Shown: in pieces, positions 11,399 through 24,097 of the stretch | Position numbering within the stretch: position 1 is the first letter of the stretch | Layout of the letters: each line of letters begins with the position of its first letter | DNA from: Stratiolaelaps scimitus | Taxonomy: Eukaryota; Arthropoda; Arachnida; Mesostigmata; Laelapidae | Length of the DNA stretch: 64,000 bases | Reading direction: 5' to 3' | NCBI GenBank assembly: GCA_019614645.1 | Contig: JABWDB010000071.1 | Location: forward strand, 595,001-659,000 | Translations under genes and position numbers: made by a program | The notes under the pieces: model-generated | Told to the model about the DNA's origin: nothing | What the model saw: only the letters and a program-made list of their open reading frames with translations | Database searches by the model: none

Positions 11399-14300
11399 CT
11401 AGTATTCTTCCTCTTCTTCACCCTCGCCATTGCCCTGTGCGGCCTCATCCGGGTAGTCCTCGGGTGCTGAGAAGCCCTCCTAAAATACACGCGCACAAGA
11501 TGAATTCGATCGATTTTAGAAGTGTTTGTGATGACTTCTCAAGACATCATACGATGTGCATTGGATAGGGCACAATAGAATTACTAAGCGTTGGGTGATA
11601 GCTATAACTTTTGGTGATATATTTGTTGCCACGTTGAATTATGGACATACAGTTATGTAGCTCTTGCTTTCGTCAAATCTGTATCAAGAAGCTAAAAGCC
11701 TCTATTTGTTAAATTAGTCAACAAGGTTTTCTTTCATCAAACCGCTAAGAGATGGAAAAAACTCATAAACGAAGGATATTGGTACAGCGGATCGAGAAGA
11801 ACGAATTTGTCGATAATGGTACAATTTACTGGAGGCGTACATTACACCGGTTTACATTACACCCTATGAAAAAAAAGCCAAACACGTGTTTTCTAAATAT
11901 ATCCAAACAATCCCCAAAAAAACAATATGCGGTGAGATGCGTGGATGAACCTAAGTCAGTATTATATAAATTAGTCTATAGTATTAAAACGAACTGATTT
12001 AATTCACAGGTCTCTGTTCGTACAGATTCGAGCCCCGCTGCGTGACATATATGAAAGCGTCGTAAAGTTGCAGCTCCTTTAATAAACAAATAAAAATTTA
12101 CCTTTACCATCAGGGAGGTCGGTATTTAGAACATATTTTACAATTTACTGCGGCAGTATAATGGTTGTTTTTTGTGTCGAATCCACTCGAATGTATTGTG
12201 TAGAAATCGAGGTAAGGAATATCGAGATTGGAAACAGATTTATAATATTTGTTTTGTAAAGGACTAAAATATTGTTTGCACACTAATCGTACATAGAGCT
12301 GCTGCTCAGATTCCTTAAGCCAAACCGCGTCCGAAGCAATATATATATTCTATTATTCATCATCTTTATAGTACACATCATCGTGTTGAGTAGTGAGAGC
12401 GTATTTTGAAAACACTGCTAAGTGTTTGACTGTAATCACAATGAATAGGGGGGATTGAAGCAACAATGAGAAACCACAAATAATTATATTGTGGCAAAAA
12501 ATATCTGAACTTTACATACCTCAGTGGCATAGAGAATTTCGAGAATTTGCTCGAGTGCCGGCGCTTTGTCCTCTTTAGCTTCGAACTCCTGACAGAGTAG
12601 TTCAATATCCCTGAGCTTGTTATAGTAAAAATCTCGCTCCCTTTCTAGACCGCTGACTTGTTCTGTTAATTCGGTCACCTGTGTCTCCAAGGCCTGAACT
12701 TTTGCCGATGATGCCCCAGTTCCTCCACCAGTACCACCACCTGCTGCTGCTGCTACTGATCGGCCTCCTGCTGCTGGTGCTGATATTTGGATGAATTACA
12801 AACGTTATTACTTTCTATAATTATTTACAATACCGTGTACTTGCAAGCACTTTTATAATATTTGCTAATCGCTAATGCATTTATTGAAGCGCTTTGACAC
12901 AATGACTGTACCCTCGTCTGTACGCTTCAAACACTGCAAAGCATTGGGTTGGATTGGAGGTTAGCTTGTTACAGCCGACCCCGCTCTCAGCATAATATTG
13001 AACCAAAAGGCTTCATATTCCCAAAAAATAGTTCGAACAACCACTCCACGTCCTTCAGCCCTTGACGATAGACACACGTATGTTATTTTTTTCTCACCCT
13101 TAGTAGCAGCTGCCCCCAGTGATGTTGCTGGGCCCCTTCGGGTTATGGCGCCAGGTGGTGCAGTTCTTGTCGCCGGAGTTCCTTTTGAAACAGCAGCAAT
13201 TCCGCTGTTACGTCCTCCTCCTCCGCCTGCCGCTGCTGCTGTAGGACCTGCTGCTGCTGCGCCGCCCATAGCCGCCCCTGCACGTGCTTCAACGGCATCA
13301 TATGGCTCCCCGTTGTAATTAGCGTCAAAGAACTTCTTGAACCATTGAACGAACTCGAAGTTGTCCTGCAACAAATACACGACGTCAATAAGTGTCAGTA
13401 AGTTAACGCCTATAAGAATATGAATTATAATAATGTAAGTGGCTGTCTGACGCCGGTTTTCTCATACCAGAGAAAGATGTTAAATAGGCAACAAGCCAAT
13501 GATTATTCGAAATATAATAACTATTTGAAGAATGGAATAAATCGTAAAATAATAACAAACATCATTTGCTGTATATGTGTAACGTGATGACCGCTAGATT
13601 GTGGACTCATTCGGGTTCATTCAGAACACTCCACACACAGTTGATGTAGACAGACACTTCCACTCGCTGTGATCAGTAAGCGGATTTGTTTAAATGGCTG
13701 CAACTGATTTATCAAGAAAGGCAACTACTAGCTGCATGAGTAGCGCACGCACAAGAGACCACGCCTGCGTGCCGCGAATGCAACTCCCACGGATATTTGA
13801 CGGCACGGGGGACCGATATAGCGGCAGATCAAAGCCTGAGATCCGTCAGCAGTCCAAAGCGGGTCAGCTATCTACGGCATTCGCAAGCCACAAACCAAAG
13901 ACACCAGTAGTATGCTTTGTTGCGAATCACCAAACTACGCAACATGCTGCTAACAACGGCGACATCTACCACGTACAAATAAACCAGAAGCTCAAAGCTA
14001 ATCTATATAGCAACTACAAGCTAAATACTCAAAAGTAACTACTACTTGTGTACTATATGGTTCATGGATGGCGGTTCATGATATTCTCTGTGTATATGTT
14101 ATTCAAAAAGAAAGCGTCTCTTTTCGAATCCAAGGACTCTCTGATCGAATAGATAGCATATTGCAAAACGTATACTATCCCAAAAAGATTATTACAATGA
14201 GATAGACTATGAATCACATATAGCCTTCGATTCACTATTTGAATGTTGCAAAAAACAAAAAAAATGATAATAGAAAACGGCGCTGGATTCGCCAAACCCA

Positions 14301-16356
14301 AAATGACACTGGAGTATTTCAAAGTTTCGAAGCAGCGTGAGAACGCTCACATATAAGTGGACAATTAAAATCACGGCCCTATAACTTGCAGTCTCCCATG
14401 TGCTCTTGCACATTTCAGATAGCTTTAAGTGGATCACCACCATACAGACATAGCATAGAAGACATTGTGTAGTTAGTCATCGCTGATTCAAGCAAAACCT
14501 CCGTGTGTATGGTTGTGTCGATTGATCCGAGTTTCTGGGTGCAAACCAAACGAAGGAGATTAACTCAACGAGCAAACGGGAACGATGGACGTGGATCGAC
14601 ATTTTGCCCCCTAGTTTCTAATCTTGCCACAAGAACGTGTCTTTTTTGCTCTGTACAATAATGTGCAAAAGTGGCTTTGGAATTTTACATAGAGAGCCTT
14701 TACTATTTCATATTATCCAAATCAACCTTTGTCGGTATGTGTCTACGAGGTAATTGACATGCAACAAACAAAAAAACGATCTTGTTATTGGTGTTTGAAG
14801 GGCCTCAAGCAGTTATTTGGTCAACTTTGTCGATTAACTGAGGCTAACGGAGTAATATTGGGCTGATGCGTAAGCTTATAGCTATCCCTTCTCAGATGTT
14901 GTCTTGCCGCTCGCACATATGTCAAGCGTATAAATATGTCTGGTACCGAATATCAAATGAAATCTGACATCTTAAGACATATTCATCGAAAAAAAATAAA
15001 TCCGTGAAGTGCAAACTGTCATTTGAATATTGAAGAAAAACAACTATTTTTTCTATAAATTTCGCCTTTTTCCTTCCGAAAAGGCAAAAACTTGTCGCAA
15101 ATTCAACGAAAAGATCAGTGACGCGTGCAAACAAAATGTCATAATCGGAAGCTGTTCGAATGGTCGCAAAGACTGGATCACACCCGAAGAAGGTCATGCT
15201 CTGTATCTGGTGGGAGTGAAAATGAATCGTCTATAAAGAGTTACTGCAACCCAACGAAACCATTAGTTCGACCACGTCCTGTTCACTATTGGCCAAATTA
15301 TAGCGAGCAATCTATCAGAAACGACCCGAATGGGCGAATAGAAAAGAGCGTTGTGTCCTACCGGAACAAGACTAGACCACACGTCTCGTTGATAATCCCG
15401 CAAAAATGATTGCGGCTTGGATGATATGTTTTGGTGCGCCCACCGTACACACTGGACCTTGCGCCTTCATTATTTGTTATAATAGCTTGTTTCGGACGCC
15501 ACAGAACCGTTCGAATAATCAAACTTTCAGTTAAAAAACACCTTGACTGATTGCGTTGGGCATAGATCTAGGAATCTCTACGAAAGAAAAACAATGAACC
15601 TTTTGGGAAGATGGCAAAAAACCCATTATACAAAATGGAACATATTTAGTTATCAAAATATTTTTGGTAAATAATTTACTTTTGAAATTACCAGATTTTC
15701 GCTACGGACTCATACATCAACCTAACAATTAAATATAGATAAGGAACCCTGTCCCTGAAGGGCCAACCATTCTGGTAACTCACTGAGTAGTAAACAAAAA
15801 TTGAATCTATTTGTGATAAAGATCTGGTTAGGACAGCTCAATAATTAGATATTCAGTGTCATGAAAAATAATTGGTTCTCAATATTAATCCTCACAATAA
15901 CAGGTAGCCGTATAAGCTTCTAGGACTACCTGTTGTTAACTGTAAAACTTACTCTAATACATAGGCAAACGAACGTGAAATGAGATTCGGCATATGCATT
16001 ATAACCTGTGTGGAAAAAAAAGAGTGTTAACATACCTGAAAACGACCTTTCACAAGGCGATCAACGGGAATGTTTTTGTCCACCCCTACGCGTTTAAAGG
16101 CAGCCTGAAGGATTTTGAAGTTCTGGATGTATTCGTGTTCGAGGTGCGTCTTGAACTTCACTTTCTTGAGCTGCACACAGCCGGTGAAGAGCATATCCAT
16201 GAATTGGCAGTACGCAGCACCCGAGCACAGCTCCTCAATCTTTGTATAATGGGTCTTCAGGCAGTCGTTAACCCACGCGAGCATATCATGTCGCGACAGA
16301 TTTTCAGTGGTGCATGATGTTGCGTAAACATTTACGCACATTGGGGTGTCTGTCAT
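11399..16356 (-). CDS. Eb1: EB1 / MAPRE-family microtubule plus-end tracking protein
   Basis: Four coding exons on the minus strand: 16356-16036, 13365-13098, 12779-12520 and 11479-11399. All junctions are GT-AG, phases 0, 1 and 0 agree, and the product is 309 aa. Residues about 1-130 are the calponin-homology domain that binds growing microtubule ends; the start (VNVYATS...[13 protein letters not shown]) and [15 protein letters not shown] blocks are diagnostic. Residues about 136-220 form a low-complexity Ala/Gly/Pro/Thr linker encoded partly by GCN/GGN runs. Residues about 221-285 are the EB-homology coiled coil with the family hallmark [16 protein letters not shown]. The last 26 residues form an acidic tail ending EEY, the C-terminal motif that binds CAP-Gly proteins. 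The ATG at 16354-16356 matches the family N-terminus. Introns hold a SINE-B copy and a mariner remnant. Upstream noncoding exons were not identified. I am confident in the family. Confidence 0.94.
12020..12109 (+). mobile_element. SINE family B fragment
   Basis: A B-box-like GATTCGAGCCC near the start is followed by the family B 3' end (GCAGCTCCTTTAATAAAC...TTTACCTTTACC). It shares this end with copies near 17.5, 28.2, 52.7 and 59.85 kb. It lies in the last EB1 intron, antisense to the gene. Confidence 0.75.
13694..14038 (+). other. Unassigned open frame in an EB1 intron
   Basis: A 114-codon ATG-initiated frame antisense to EB1, rich in Ser, Lys and Asn. I see no domain, signal peptide or family motif. 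It is more likely chance or repeat-derived than a gene. Confidence 0.15.
15040..15500 (+). mobile_element. mariner transposase remnant
   Basis: Frameshifted translation shows mariner landmarks in order: [11 protein letters not shown] (about 15180-15215), [12 protein letters not shown] (about 15225-15260), a degraded HDNARPHVSL equivalent (about 15365-15395) and [10 protein letters not shown] (about 15440-15470). Stops and frame changes make it inactive. It lies in the first EB1 coding intron, opposite in orientation to the gene. Confidence 0.7.
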
Positions 16357-16489
16357 TGTCTAGAATAACGCACACAAATATATCACAATTAGTTTCACAC
16401 CTTATGTCGTTCGATAAGTAATTTCCGTTTTTTTTATTCAATTGAAATTGCTGTATCGTTTACAAGAATGATTGGATTTTAATCAATAT

Positions 16490-17255
16490 AGTGATCCTGG
16501 CTTTTCTTGACGCGCGCCTATCTGCGTAGCAGGCAGCGGACGTGGATCCCCTCGGGTGAAAAATATTTAGCCAGCGATCCACTCAATTTTGCCTCTGTCT
16601 TGAACCGCTTCCACCGTAGGGTTTTGCTCCATGAATCTGAATACAAAGGTGGTACTCTGATAGATCAATATCTAGACTATGCATTGGGTGCGGCATAATT
16701 TCCCAGCCCAAACGAGTTACACGGTACACGGCGATCAGCAAAGCAACATGGGCTCTAGCGTTGTCATGTTGCAATATCACTTTGATGAGACGGGTAATGC
16801 CAATAGAATCTTCATTGAGCCACCCACTTTCCTTCTTCTCCATGCCTTCCTAACGCATGTCCACGACATACAACTATAGTTGAATACATTACTCCCAGCT
16901 GAACAGCAGCAAACCCTCGGGGATTGATTGCACCACCATTCAAAATCTCTCGCGGTTCGTCATCATTGTTATCTATCCCTCGTGGCAGTCCAGTAACGTT
17001 ACTTGCTATTCAAATCGAGATCTCGAGCAGCTCTAAAGCGCTGAAACCAATTCAATTCAATTCAATTTCAATTCAAAAACACCTTTATTAACAAAAGGGG
17101 GTGACTAATCTCTTTCTGATATTGCGGATCTTCCTCCCAGCTCACACATAATCCTTCTAGTCTCAGCTGCATTTTTTCCACCACGAAAATACTGAAGAAG
17201 ACAATGTCGGATATGGACATTTTGGGTCTCCATATTCGATCGTTTTCGCAACTGC
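16490..17255 (-). mobile_element. mariner remnant with internal deletion
   Basis: On the minus strand, 17250-17105 reads HIRHCLLQYFRGGKNAAETRRI, which matches the mariner N-terminal helix-turn-helix region. 16790-16640 then reads VILQHDNARAHVAL followed by LGWEIMPHPMHSLDIDLSEYHL, the block holding the last catalytic positions. Most of the sequence between them is missing. A run of (AATTC)n-like repeats at about 17047-17075 sits in the gap. Confidence 0.7.
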
Positions 17256-17425
17256 TGTTTGTGCCCTGAGTTAAATAGATTGACCTGTTGTGAAATTAAT
17301 TCGTAAACAAACCTACCATATTTGAAGCTCATAGCCTTCATGTTGGTGAAACTACAAAACTACTTAAAATGTTTATTTTCATTTCATTTTAGGGAAAATA
17401 AGATATATATAATATATACACACGG

Positions 17426-17545
17426 CCATCAGCGCCGCGACTTGGACGGTGGCTAAGTCTCTGGCTGTAAAAAGCCGAACGCCTCAGGCTAGCATTGTGA
17501 AACTGCAATTCCATTAATAAACCAATAAAGCCTTTACCTTTACAG
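17426..17545 (+). mobile_element. SINE family B copy
   Basis: A tRNA-like head (GACGGTGGCTAAG..., comparable to the reverse complement of about 52,730) is followed by the family 3' end CATTAATAAACCAATAAAGCC and TTTACC units. Confidence 0.75.
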
Positions 17546-18540
17546 GGTCGAGCAAATGAAGGCTTACAGCAGGCAACGTAACCCTACAGTTAAGCAAGTA
17601 GGTCGATTATTTTCCTAACTGTAAACTTCCGCCTTATCCTGATATTGCCCCTAATATATAACTGTTACATATTTTGATGGTATAATCTGTGGTATTTCAC
17701 GTGAACATTAAGCTCTAAAGGTTTTCAATACGTTATTATGTGTATTATGGTTCCATTGGTCAAAATGCAGCCATTTGTTGGCACAGTATATAGTCTAAAA
17801 CATAATCAAATCACAAAAATATATGTGTATCCATGCGACCATGCGAGTAGCGTCACTCTCTTCACTCGGAAACGGGTTCATTCATACAGCGTTTTCGAAC
17901 AACGGATTCCTGCTGGTAGAATGTTTCCGTTGGACCTAATCGACATCTAATTGTGTCAAATATTATACAACTGTTTAGATAAGGTCATTTTTTTTCCATA
18001 GAGGCGAAAGGAACAAGAGGGATGTTTTATTTCCTTCGTATCACATTGAAATCTCTAACACAAGGAAAGTATTTTCTATTTTTTTAATCATCTGTCCTTA
18101 GACCGGTATGCAACACTGGAACAGTGTAATCCATCAGTGGTTCAATATATGTTATATACAATGTAGGTTCTTGTAGGATAAAAAAAACGTAGTATAAAAT
18201 TTAGGCGAGGGAAATGTTGCTCTAAGAACTACATCAGGTACAGATATTCGGTGTATCGTATTATACCGATTGATGGATGTGTCCACTCCCAAGCCCCGGA
18301 GAGAGTTCAATGATTTCAGACAAAGATCATTAATAGCATGTAAATGCTTGGGGTTTTCGTGGCCAAAGTGGACGACAGCATTTAAAAAACTGAGACCGAG
18401 GATTGACCCCTTATTCGTAACCAAAATGTTCTGCCTGGATATAGGTAATCCATTTCATAAAATACCCTACTACGTATTAACTAGTGGGAGATGTCCGATG
18501 GGGAACGAGCTAGAGTAGTGATCCAGAGATGGCCTGAAAA
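17546..18540. other. No recognisable gene
   Basis: AT-rich sequence with short unrelated frames on both strands; nothing I can assign. Confidence 0.5.
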
Positions 18541-18559
18541 TGTCTGACCACATATATAT

Positions 18560-19190
18560 AATATACATGTGTACCCACTGCGTGGGCTTTTTTTGACAAG
18601 TGGACCCTAAAAGGCGGTTGGTATACGCCGTATTTTCCTTTTCACGAAGGCCCCAAATATGGACGTGCCTAGTGGAAAAAAGGTGCAATTTCGCCACCTA
18701 CACCTTTATGCCTTTCGCCAAGGCAAAAATGTGAAGGAAGCAGCCAGGTAGATCTATTCTGTTTATGGTGACGACGTTATCAGTGAGAGAACTGCTCAAT
18801 ATTGGATGACCAAGTCTAAAAGTGACATTCTGGTCGTTGAAGCTGCATCCCACTTGGGTCGACCACCTCACTTTGATAAGGAGCGTTTTCTAAGTGGTGC
18901 CCCTACGTTGACATGAAGCGCAGTCCGAGTGGGTGGTTCCAATAGCAAAGTCAAAACCCCGAATAAAGCAAGATTTGCGCACAAACAAGGTGAAAATTTG
19001 TGTTTTGTGAGATTGGACAGGCATGATTTACAGGAAATGCCGGAAAACAATTAGACGATAAACCAGCACGCCTATATGGCCCAATTGCGTCGCCTAAACC
19101 GCACTCTTGAAGAGAAAAGGCTCGATAGACGCACGCAGGCAATCCAGCTGCAAACACAACAACGCCAGGCCGCACATTAAAAGATCAGTG
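18560..19190 (+). mobile_element. mariner transposase remnant, copy 1
   Basis: Around 18710-18890 the translation reads RQGKNVKEAAR, YGDDVISERTAQYWM and SHLGRPPHFD, corresponding to the mariner N-terminal DNA-binding region. Around 19060-19130 it reads MAQLRRLNRTLEEKRLDRR, matching the region before the second catalytic aspartate. The segment between is collapsed and several stops are present. Confidence 0.7.
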
Positions 19191-19299
19191 AAAGCGACCT
19201 TAACCAACCTCGTCTGGGAAGTTCGGAGAATAGCTTGAAACAGTCAGTTTCGTTTGATAACATCGCTCTCGTTGGCCTTAAAAACGGCATCGAAATAAG

Positions 19300-20060
19300 T
19301 AGTGAATAAACAACACATTCGTCTCGTGTTGTGGTATGGCTTCGAAATATCATACCACCGCAGAAATATCATCCGGGTGTACGAGGGACGAGAATACTTT
19401 GAGCCAACGCACGTGGGCAAGATCGTTCAAAAAATATTTGTCAGGGATATTTTGAACTTGGATGATGCACAATGTGTTGGAAGGCCTTCCCTGGTCGATG
19501 ACGGCATCCTGTGTTGCAATATTCACGAAATCGACGATTATAGTTGGAGAACTCGTAGAAGAACTATAATATAATCGTCGAGGTTGGCTTAGCAACCGCT
19601 TATTCAGCTTAATACAGGCTTGAAACGTAAAATAGGTTCGGTAAGTGAAAACTAGTAAAAAAAAACACTGGTTGGGGTAGTCAAGCCAACTTGTCAGCAG
19701 GAAGAGAGTGACATTTCACCAGGACGACATTCGTCCTCATGGGAGTTCGACTAGCAAAAAATATTAGGCTGGGAACTTCTTGAGCACCCCTGTTTTTCCC
19801 TGGCCTTGTTCCTCCTCGCTTCCCTCCATTTCTTTAGGTCAATGACGAACTATTTTGGGGGAAAATGATACTTCGACGCAAAAAAACGAGGCCGCATCGT
19901 GGATCTCTTTCACAACTAGAGGATTTCTACAAATGTGGCATAACGAATCTATTAGAACGTTGTAACAAAGCCATCCCAAATAAAGAAAACTATTTCAATG
20001 ATGAAGATGGGCGAAATTATTCACCTGTACACGATGCAACCTAAAGGACAAAAATCACAC
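19300..20060 (+). mobile_element. mariner transposase remnant, copy 2
   Basis: It starts with an N-terminal-like stretch ending VGRPSLVDDGIL (about 19480-19510). A VTFHQDDIRPHGS block follows at about 19710 (compare the usual FHQDNARPH), then a C-terminal block FYKCGITNLLERCNKAI...NYFND at about 19930-20005. The order matches a mariner transposase in the same orientation as the preceding copy. Stops and frame shifts show it is inactive. Confidence 0.7.
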
Positions 20061-21540
20061 ACCAGGTAAAACATCGAAACAACATTCCGGACAATCACAA
20101 ATATATAGCCGCCTATATAAGGCTATGAAACTACAGCCAAAATTGCTGCTACTTCTTCATGTAGCAAGATAATTGAGATAAAGCTTGTTGTCTGACATAT
20201 TGTTGAAGGAGGCTGGTTATACAACCTCAGCTTGTGTCTGTCTGCGTGTGTCTATGTGTCTAAGTTAAGCAATAGTCCCGTCGAGTTTATGAACTCCAAT
20301 TATAGAATGCTTTCAGCCGGGCTCTCCTCACATAGGTTATAATGAACTTGTCGGGTATTTCAGGTACTAATCATTTGGCTAGGAAAAATGAACGTATGTC
20401 GAGTTGATTGCACCACAATGACTGCACCACCCCGATTTTTAATACAAAGTTTTTTTGTACAGCCACTCTTTTTTCGTAGAGAAATATACATTTTAATAAA
20501 ACATCGATATCGGCGATAGTCCATAATATAAGCGAGATGTCATTTAAGTAAGCTACAAAGATGCTGACTTTCTTGTTTCCATTGGAAGTAAAACCCAACA
20601 CCTCCGTATATGAACCGTCACCACACAGAATAGATAAGTTGCAGCACACCACTGTGCGCGCGCACACACACACACATCCTTTACATCCTTCGTCCCTAAA
20701 AAGTTATTGCATCAGTTACATAATTTTTCAATTTCTACCCATTTAGATATGTGTATTCAATTAAAACCTAATTGTGGCGATCTGCCCTTGCTAACTTTAT
20801 TACTGGATGCTCATCAACACATATCAATTACTAAATTCGAATCGAACAATCTGGTCAAAGACGGATCGTTGAGTAAAGAACGTATACAATAGTTCTCAGA
20901 ACGAACTCAATAGACACAAAGTGTCAAACTTCACTGTTGCAGCAAATATACGTAGAAACAACGTAATAACAGGTAAAGAAAAACTATAAATAGGAATCCT
21001 ACTATAATTAAATCCCAAAACATCACGCGTTAATTATATCCAGCACTGACACTATGACATATTCATACACAAATTGATGTGATTTTTTTATAAAAAACAC
21101 CGTTGAACGTTACTGATAAGCAATTGATGTTACGCGCGGCTAAGTAAGGGACGAACTAACAAACATTAAGTAACTAACCGATCCTTCGTCGGCTCCCATC
21201 TCTCAACAATGGACGGAGGACACCGACTTCGATGCTGCCACGATCGACGAACACTATTATTACACTTATACACCGTTGACAGCTTTCACAGGTAATATGT
21301 GCGCATTGATTAAACGCCAAAGGGGCGTCAGTGGCTCCACGAGTCTGTCTGCACCTGTTGGTTTTTAAATTTCATTTATGACAACTGCACCTGGACACAG
21401 CAGCAAATACTTCGCTCTATTATGTATGAACACTAAAGCTTTAAATTAACATCGACGACAAGAAATCTGTAACGATTTGCACTGCCTTTCAAGATCTGTG
21501 TTAACAGTGGTGCTGGTGCTTGCTGCGAGTGCCGGGAGGC
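20061..21540. other. No assigned gene; weak candidate exon end near 21.29 kb
   Basis: Mostly AT-rich with no family-like frame. On the plus strand an ATG at about 21209 opens a frame of about 80 nt that runs into TTTCACAG|GTAATATG, a plausible splice donor at about 21291. On the minus strand GATCG|GTTAGTT lies near 21180. Either could belong to an unseen noncoding 5' exon; neither is supported enough to call. Confidence 0.3.
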
Positions 21541-21559
21541 TACTGTCAGTTCTGAACGA

Positions 21560-21935
21560 GCGGTCGCTGAAAAATGTCGCTGTCAGTGCTGCCGTCCTGT
21601 GCATGTAGTCGTAGTCTTTGCAGCAGCAGCAGCAGCAGTAGCAGCGGTGGTGCTGGTGGCAGCAGCATGTGCTGATTCTTGAGAGAGAGAGAGAGAGAGA
21701 GAGAGAACAGCAACCGCAACAGTAACGGCGACGTCGGCGACGACGACGACGAAGAAGAATCAGCTGAAGGGGGGCGTTGGGGTTGTGGCTGGTGTTGAAG
21801 AACGGGGGAGAAGAACAAGTGCCAAGAAGCGAGTTGCAGAGTCCGCGTTAGCAGCGGCAGTAGCAGCGGGACTGCTGTTATAAAGGCGGCGATTTGTGCT
21901 GTTTCTTCGGCTCCTACGGTGGTAGCTGCTACTAC

Positions 21936-21967
<32 letters not shown>

Positions 21968-22900
21968 GATCTAAAAACAACGAAGTATGTCACAGACAGA
22001 CATAATACAACAACAGGAGCTCGAGCAGAAAGAAGACAGAAGTGGCAGAAAAGGCAACATGCCCGAACGCCCGGCCGCCCGCCCGCCCGCCCACGGTGTC
22101 CACACCGCACCGCACTGCACCACGCGGCTGTGTTCAGCTAAGCAGAGCTGAGCTGAACTGAACTAAGCTGAGCCGCATTTTCCCCGTTAGTCCGTCGTCC
22201 GTCCGTCCGCTGCTGCTGCTGCTGTGGTGCGTTGGTCCAGTCAGTCTGTCATAGTTGATAAGTTCTATGCCAGACGTACATACACACACACACAGACAGA
22301 GAATCGACGACGCTCATTCAGAGCGAGAGAGAGAGAGAGAATCAAGGAAGACAACGAAGCGGTCAACGATGACAACACCGGCCAACCGGCAGAGCAGTGT
22401 GTCTACGTTTAGATAGATAGATAGAGATACCAGACCGATGAGGATCGGCATGTACAGACGAAAGACAGATGACATACATACGACAGACAGACAAACACAT
22501 AGCCAGACTGATATATATATATATATATATAAACAGCATTGAACAGAACAGGTCACACGAAGGGACGGACGGACGGACGGACGTACGCACTATAGCGGCA
22601 GACAATTGTTGTCGCTGTGGTACAGACAGACGCAAGCGGTTACTGTTATTGTTGTTGTTGTCGTTGTTGTCGTCGTCGTCGATATTTGCAGTTCTGTAGT
22701 GTACACCGCTTCTGCAGGGCCCACTGCCGTCAACTCGTGGATGGTAGGCACTCATTGTGGACGACCAGCTAACAACAGAATCACAAACAGTTCCACCGCT
22801 CATCGAATACTAATAATAATAATAATATAAATAAATCGGTCGTCACATTATTACCACCACCGCTGAACTCTCTCTCTCTCTCGCTTGCAATCAACTGCTA
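21560..22900. repeat. GC-rich, microsatellite-dense block
   Basis: Short tandem repeats of many motifs are packed together: CAG (about 21620), GA (about 21683), GAC/GAA (about 21733-21755), CTG (about 21950, 22210), CCCG-type (about 22075-22092), CA (about 22283), GA (about 22325), GATA (about 22411), TA (about 22511-22531), GGAC (about 22563-22582), TTG/TCG (about 22640-22680), AAT (about 22812) and CT (about 22867-22882). Base composition shifts to GC- and CpG-rich compared with the flanks. This is a candidate promoter or 5' UTR area, for example for EB1 on the minus strand, but that is inference. Long open frames here are poly-Ser or poly-Leu products of the repeats. Confidence 0.7.
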
Positions 22901-23749
22901 CACCGCTATAAGTAGTTTCGCTCGAAGTATTGGCCGGTCGCCACTAGAAACGCTTCAGTTTCAATTTGATATTGCCGCTCCTTTAATTGGGTCCGCTTCT
23001 CTTCTGAATGACCAAAATCATCGGGGGTGCGGCCCATGTGTTACACCAATGCACTACACCACACAGTGGTGGTGGTGGTGCAAACTGAACGTTTTCACAA
23101 CATTTCAAAGGTCGCCGCTCTTCGTTGCTCTTAAACGTGTTAGTGCTCAATGCACCTGGAGAAGAATACACAGGCCAGAATATATATATATATATATAGT
23201 CTGTGTGTGTACAACTTGTTTCTGGCCGGACCGTGACGAATCCACAGGGCGCTACAAGTATTATTAATACACACGCCTAAACGGCTTGAATGCCGGTAAT
23301 TAGTACCACCGCTGGATTTAGCTGGCTAACTGAGATTATCAGAAAACTGAAAGATCGCACATACCGCATAAATCAGATGATCACCATGTGGCATGCATTT
23401 GATTAATAACCCTTTCAACAAATAAACAATTAATGAATGTGACATACATCTGCGACACGGCCGCCTGTCACTAAAATGATGGGTAACGCGCAGACTGCTG
23501 CAGTGGCAGTGTGCACACACTCAATAATGATGATAATAACAGAATTACTCACGAGGCCAGGCAAGGAAATTGTGCCCGCACGAATCTGACTTGATGTTGA
23601 AAAGTTCTGTCGGCGACAAATCCTTTCGAGAGCAGATTAATCAGTGTCTTGATTAGCTTTTGAAGGATCGTATATGAGTACGGGTAGGACGAAAAGACAG
23701 CAACATAAAAGGAGTTAATAGCGCTTGTCCTCTGCCGTTATTGTTTCAG

Positions 23750-24097
23750 GCCACAACTCCACTCTCGTCTAAGAACTTCGAAGCAACCGGCGACTTCACC
23801 GCTCGCTTGCTTGCTCGCTCAATTGCTGTCTCACCACCAACACCACCACCACCAACACAACGAACCCAGAAAACCCAACACACTAGCCTGTCTCTTCTTT
23901 TCGGAAATGTTGCGGGCGCTAGCTATACGGCGACTGGGTGCCCTGTCGCGGCCGTATCCCGCAGCAACAAAAAGCAGACAACGACCCAAACGATGGACAG
24001 TGGCAACTTCAAATCGAAACCACTCGCAGCTCACGGTTCTTCACATCGACCTGAAGATAGATACGCCCCGCTACAGATTCGGCTGCTATTAGAATGA
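23750..24097 (+). other. Unassigned open frames after a splice-acceptor-like site
   Basis: TATTGTTTCAG at 23739-23749 looks like a 3' splice site. The sequence after it is GC-rich and open in two frames. One contains an ATG at 23907 opening a 61-codon basic peptide whose N-terminus (MLRALAIRRLGALSRPYP) resembles a mitochondrial presequence. No family is recognised, so whether this is coding is uncertain. Confidence 0.2.

Noticed and set aside
13143..13388. Gln-rich minus-strand frame in the EB1 exon
   Set aside because: It is an alternative reading frame of the GCN/GGN repeats of the EB1 linker.
21546..21980. 144-codon minus-strand open frame
   Set aside because: It consists of poly-Ser, poly-Leu and Pro-rich runs produced by trinucleotide and GA repeats; no domain.
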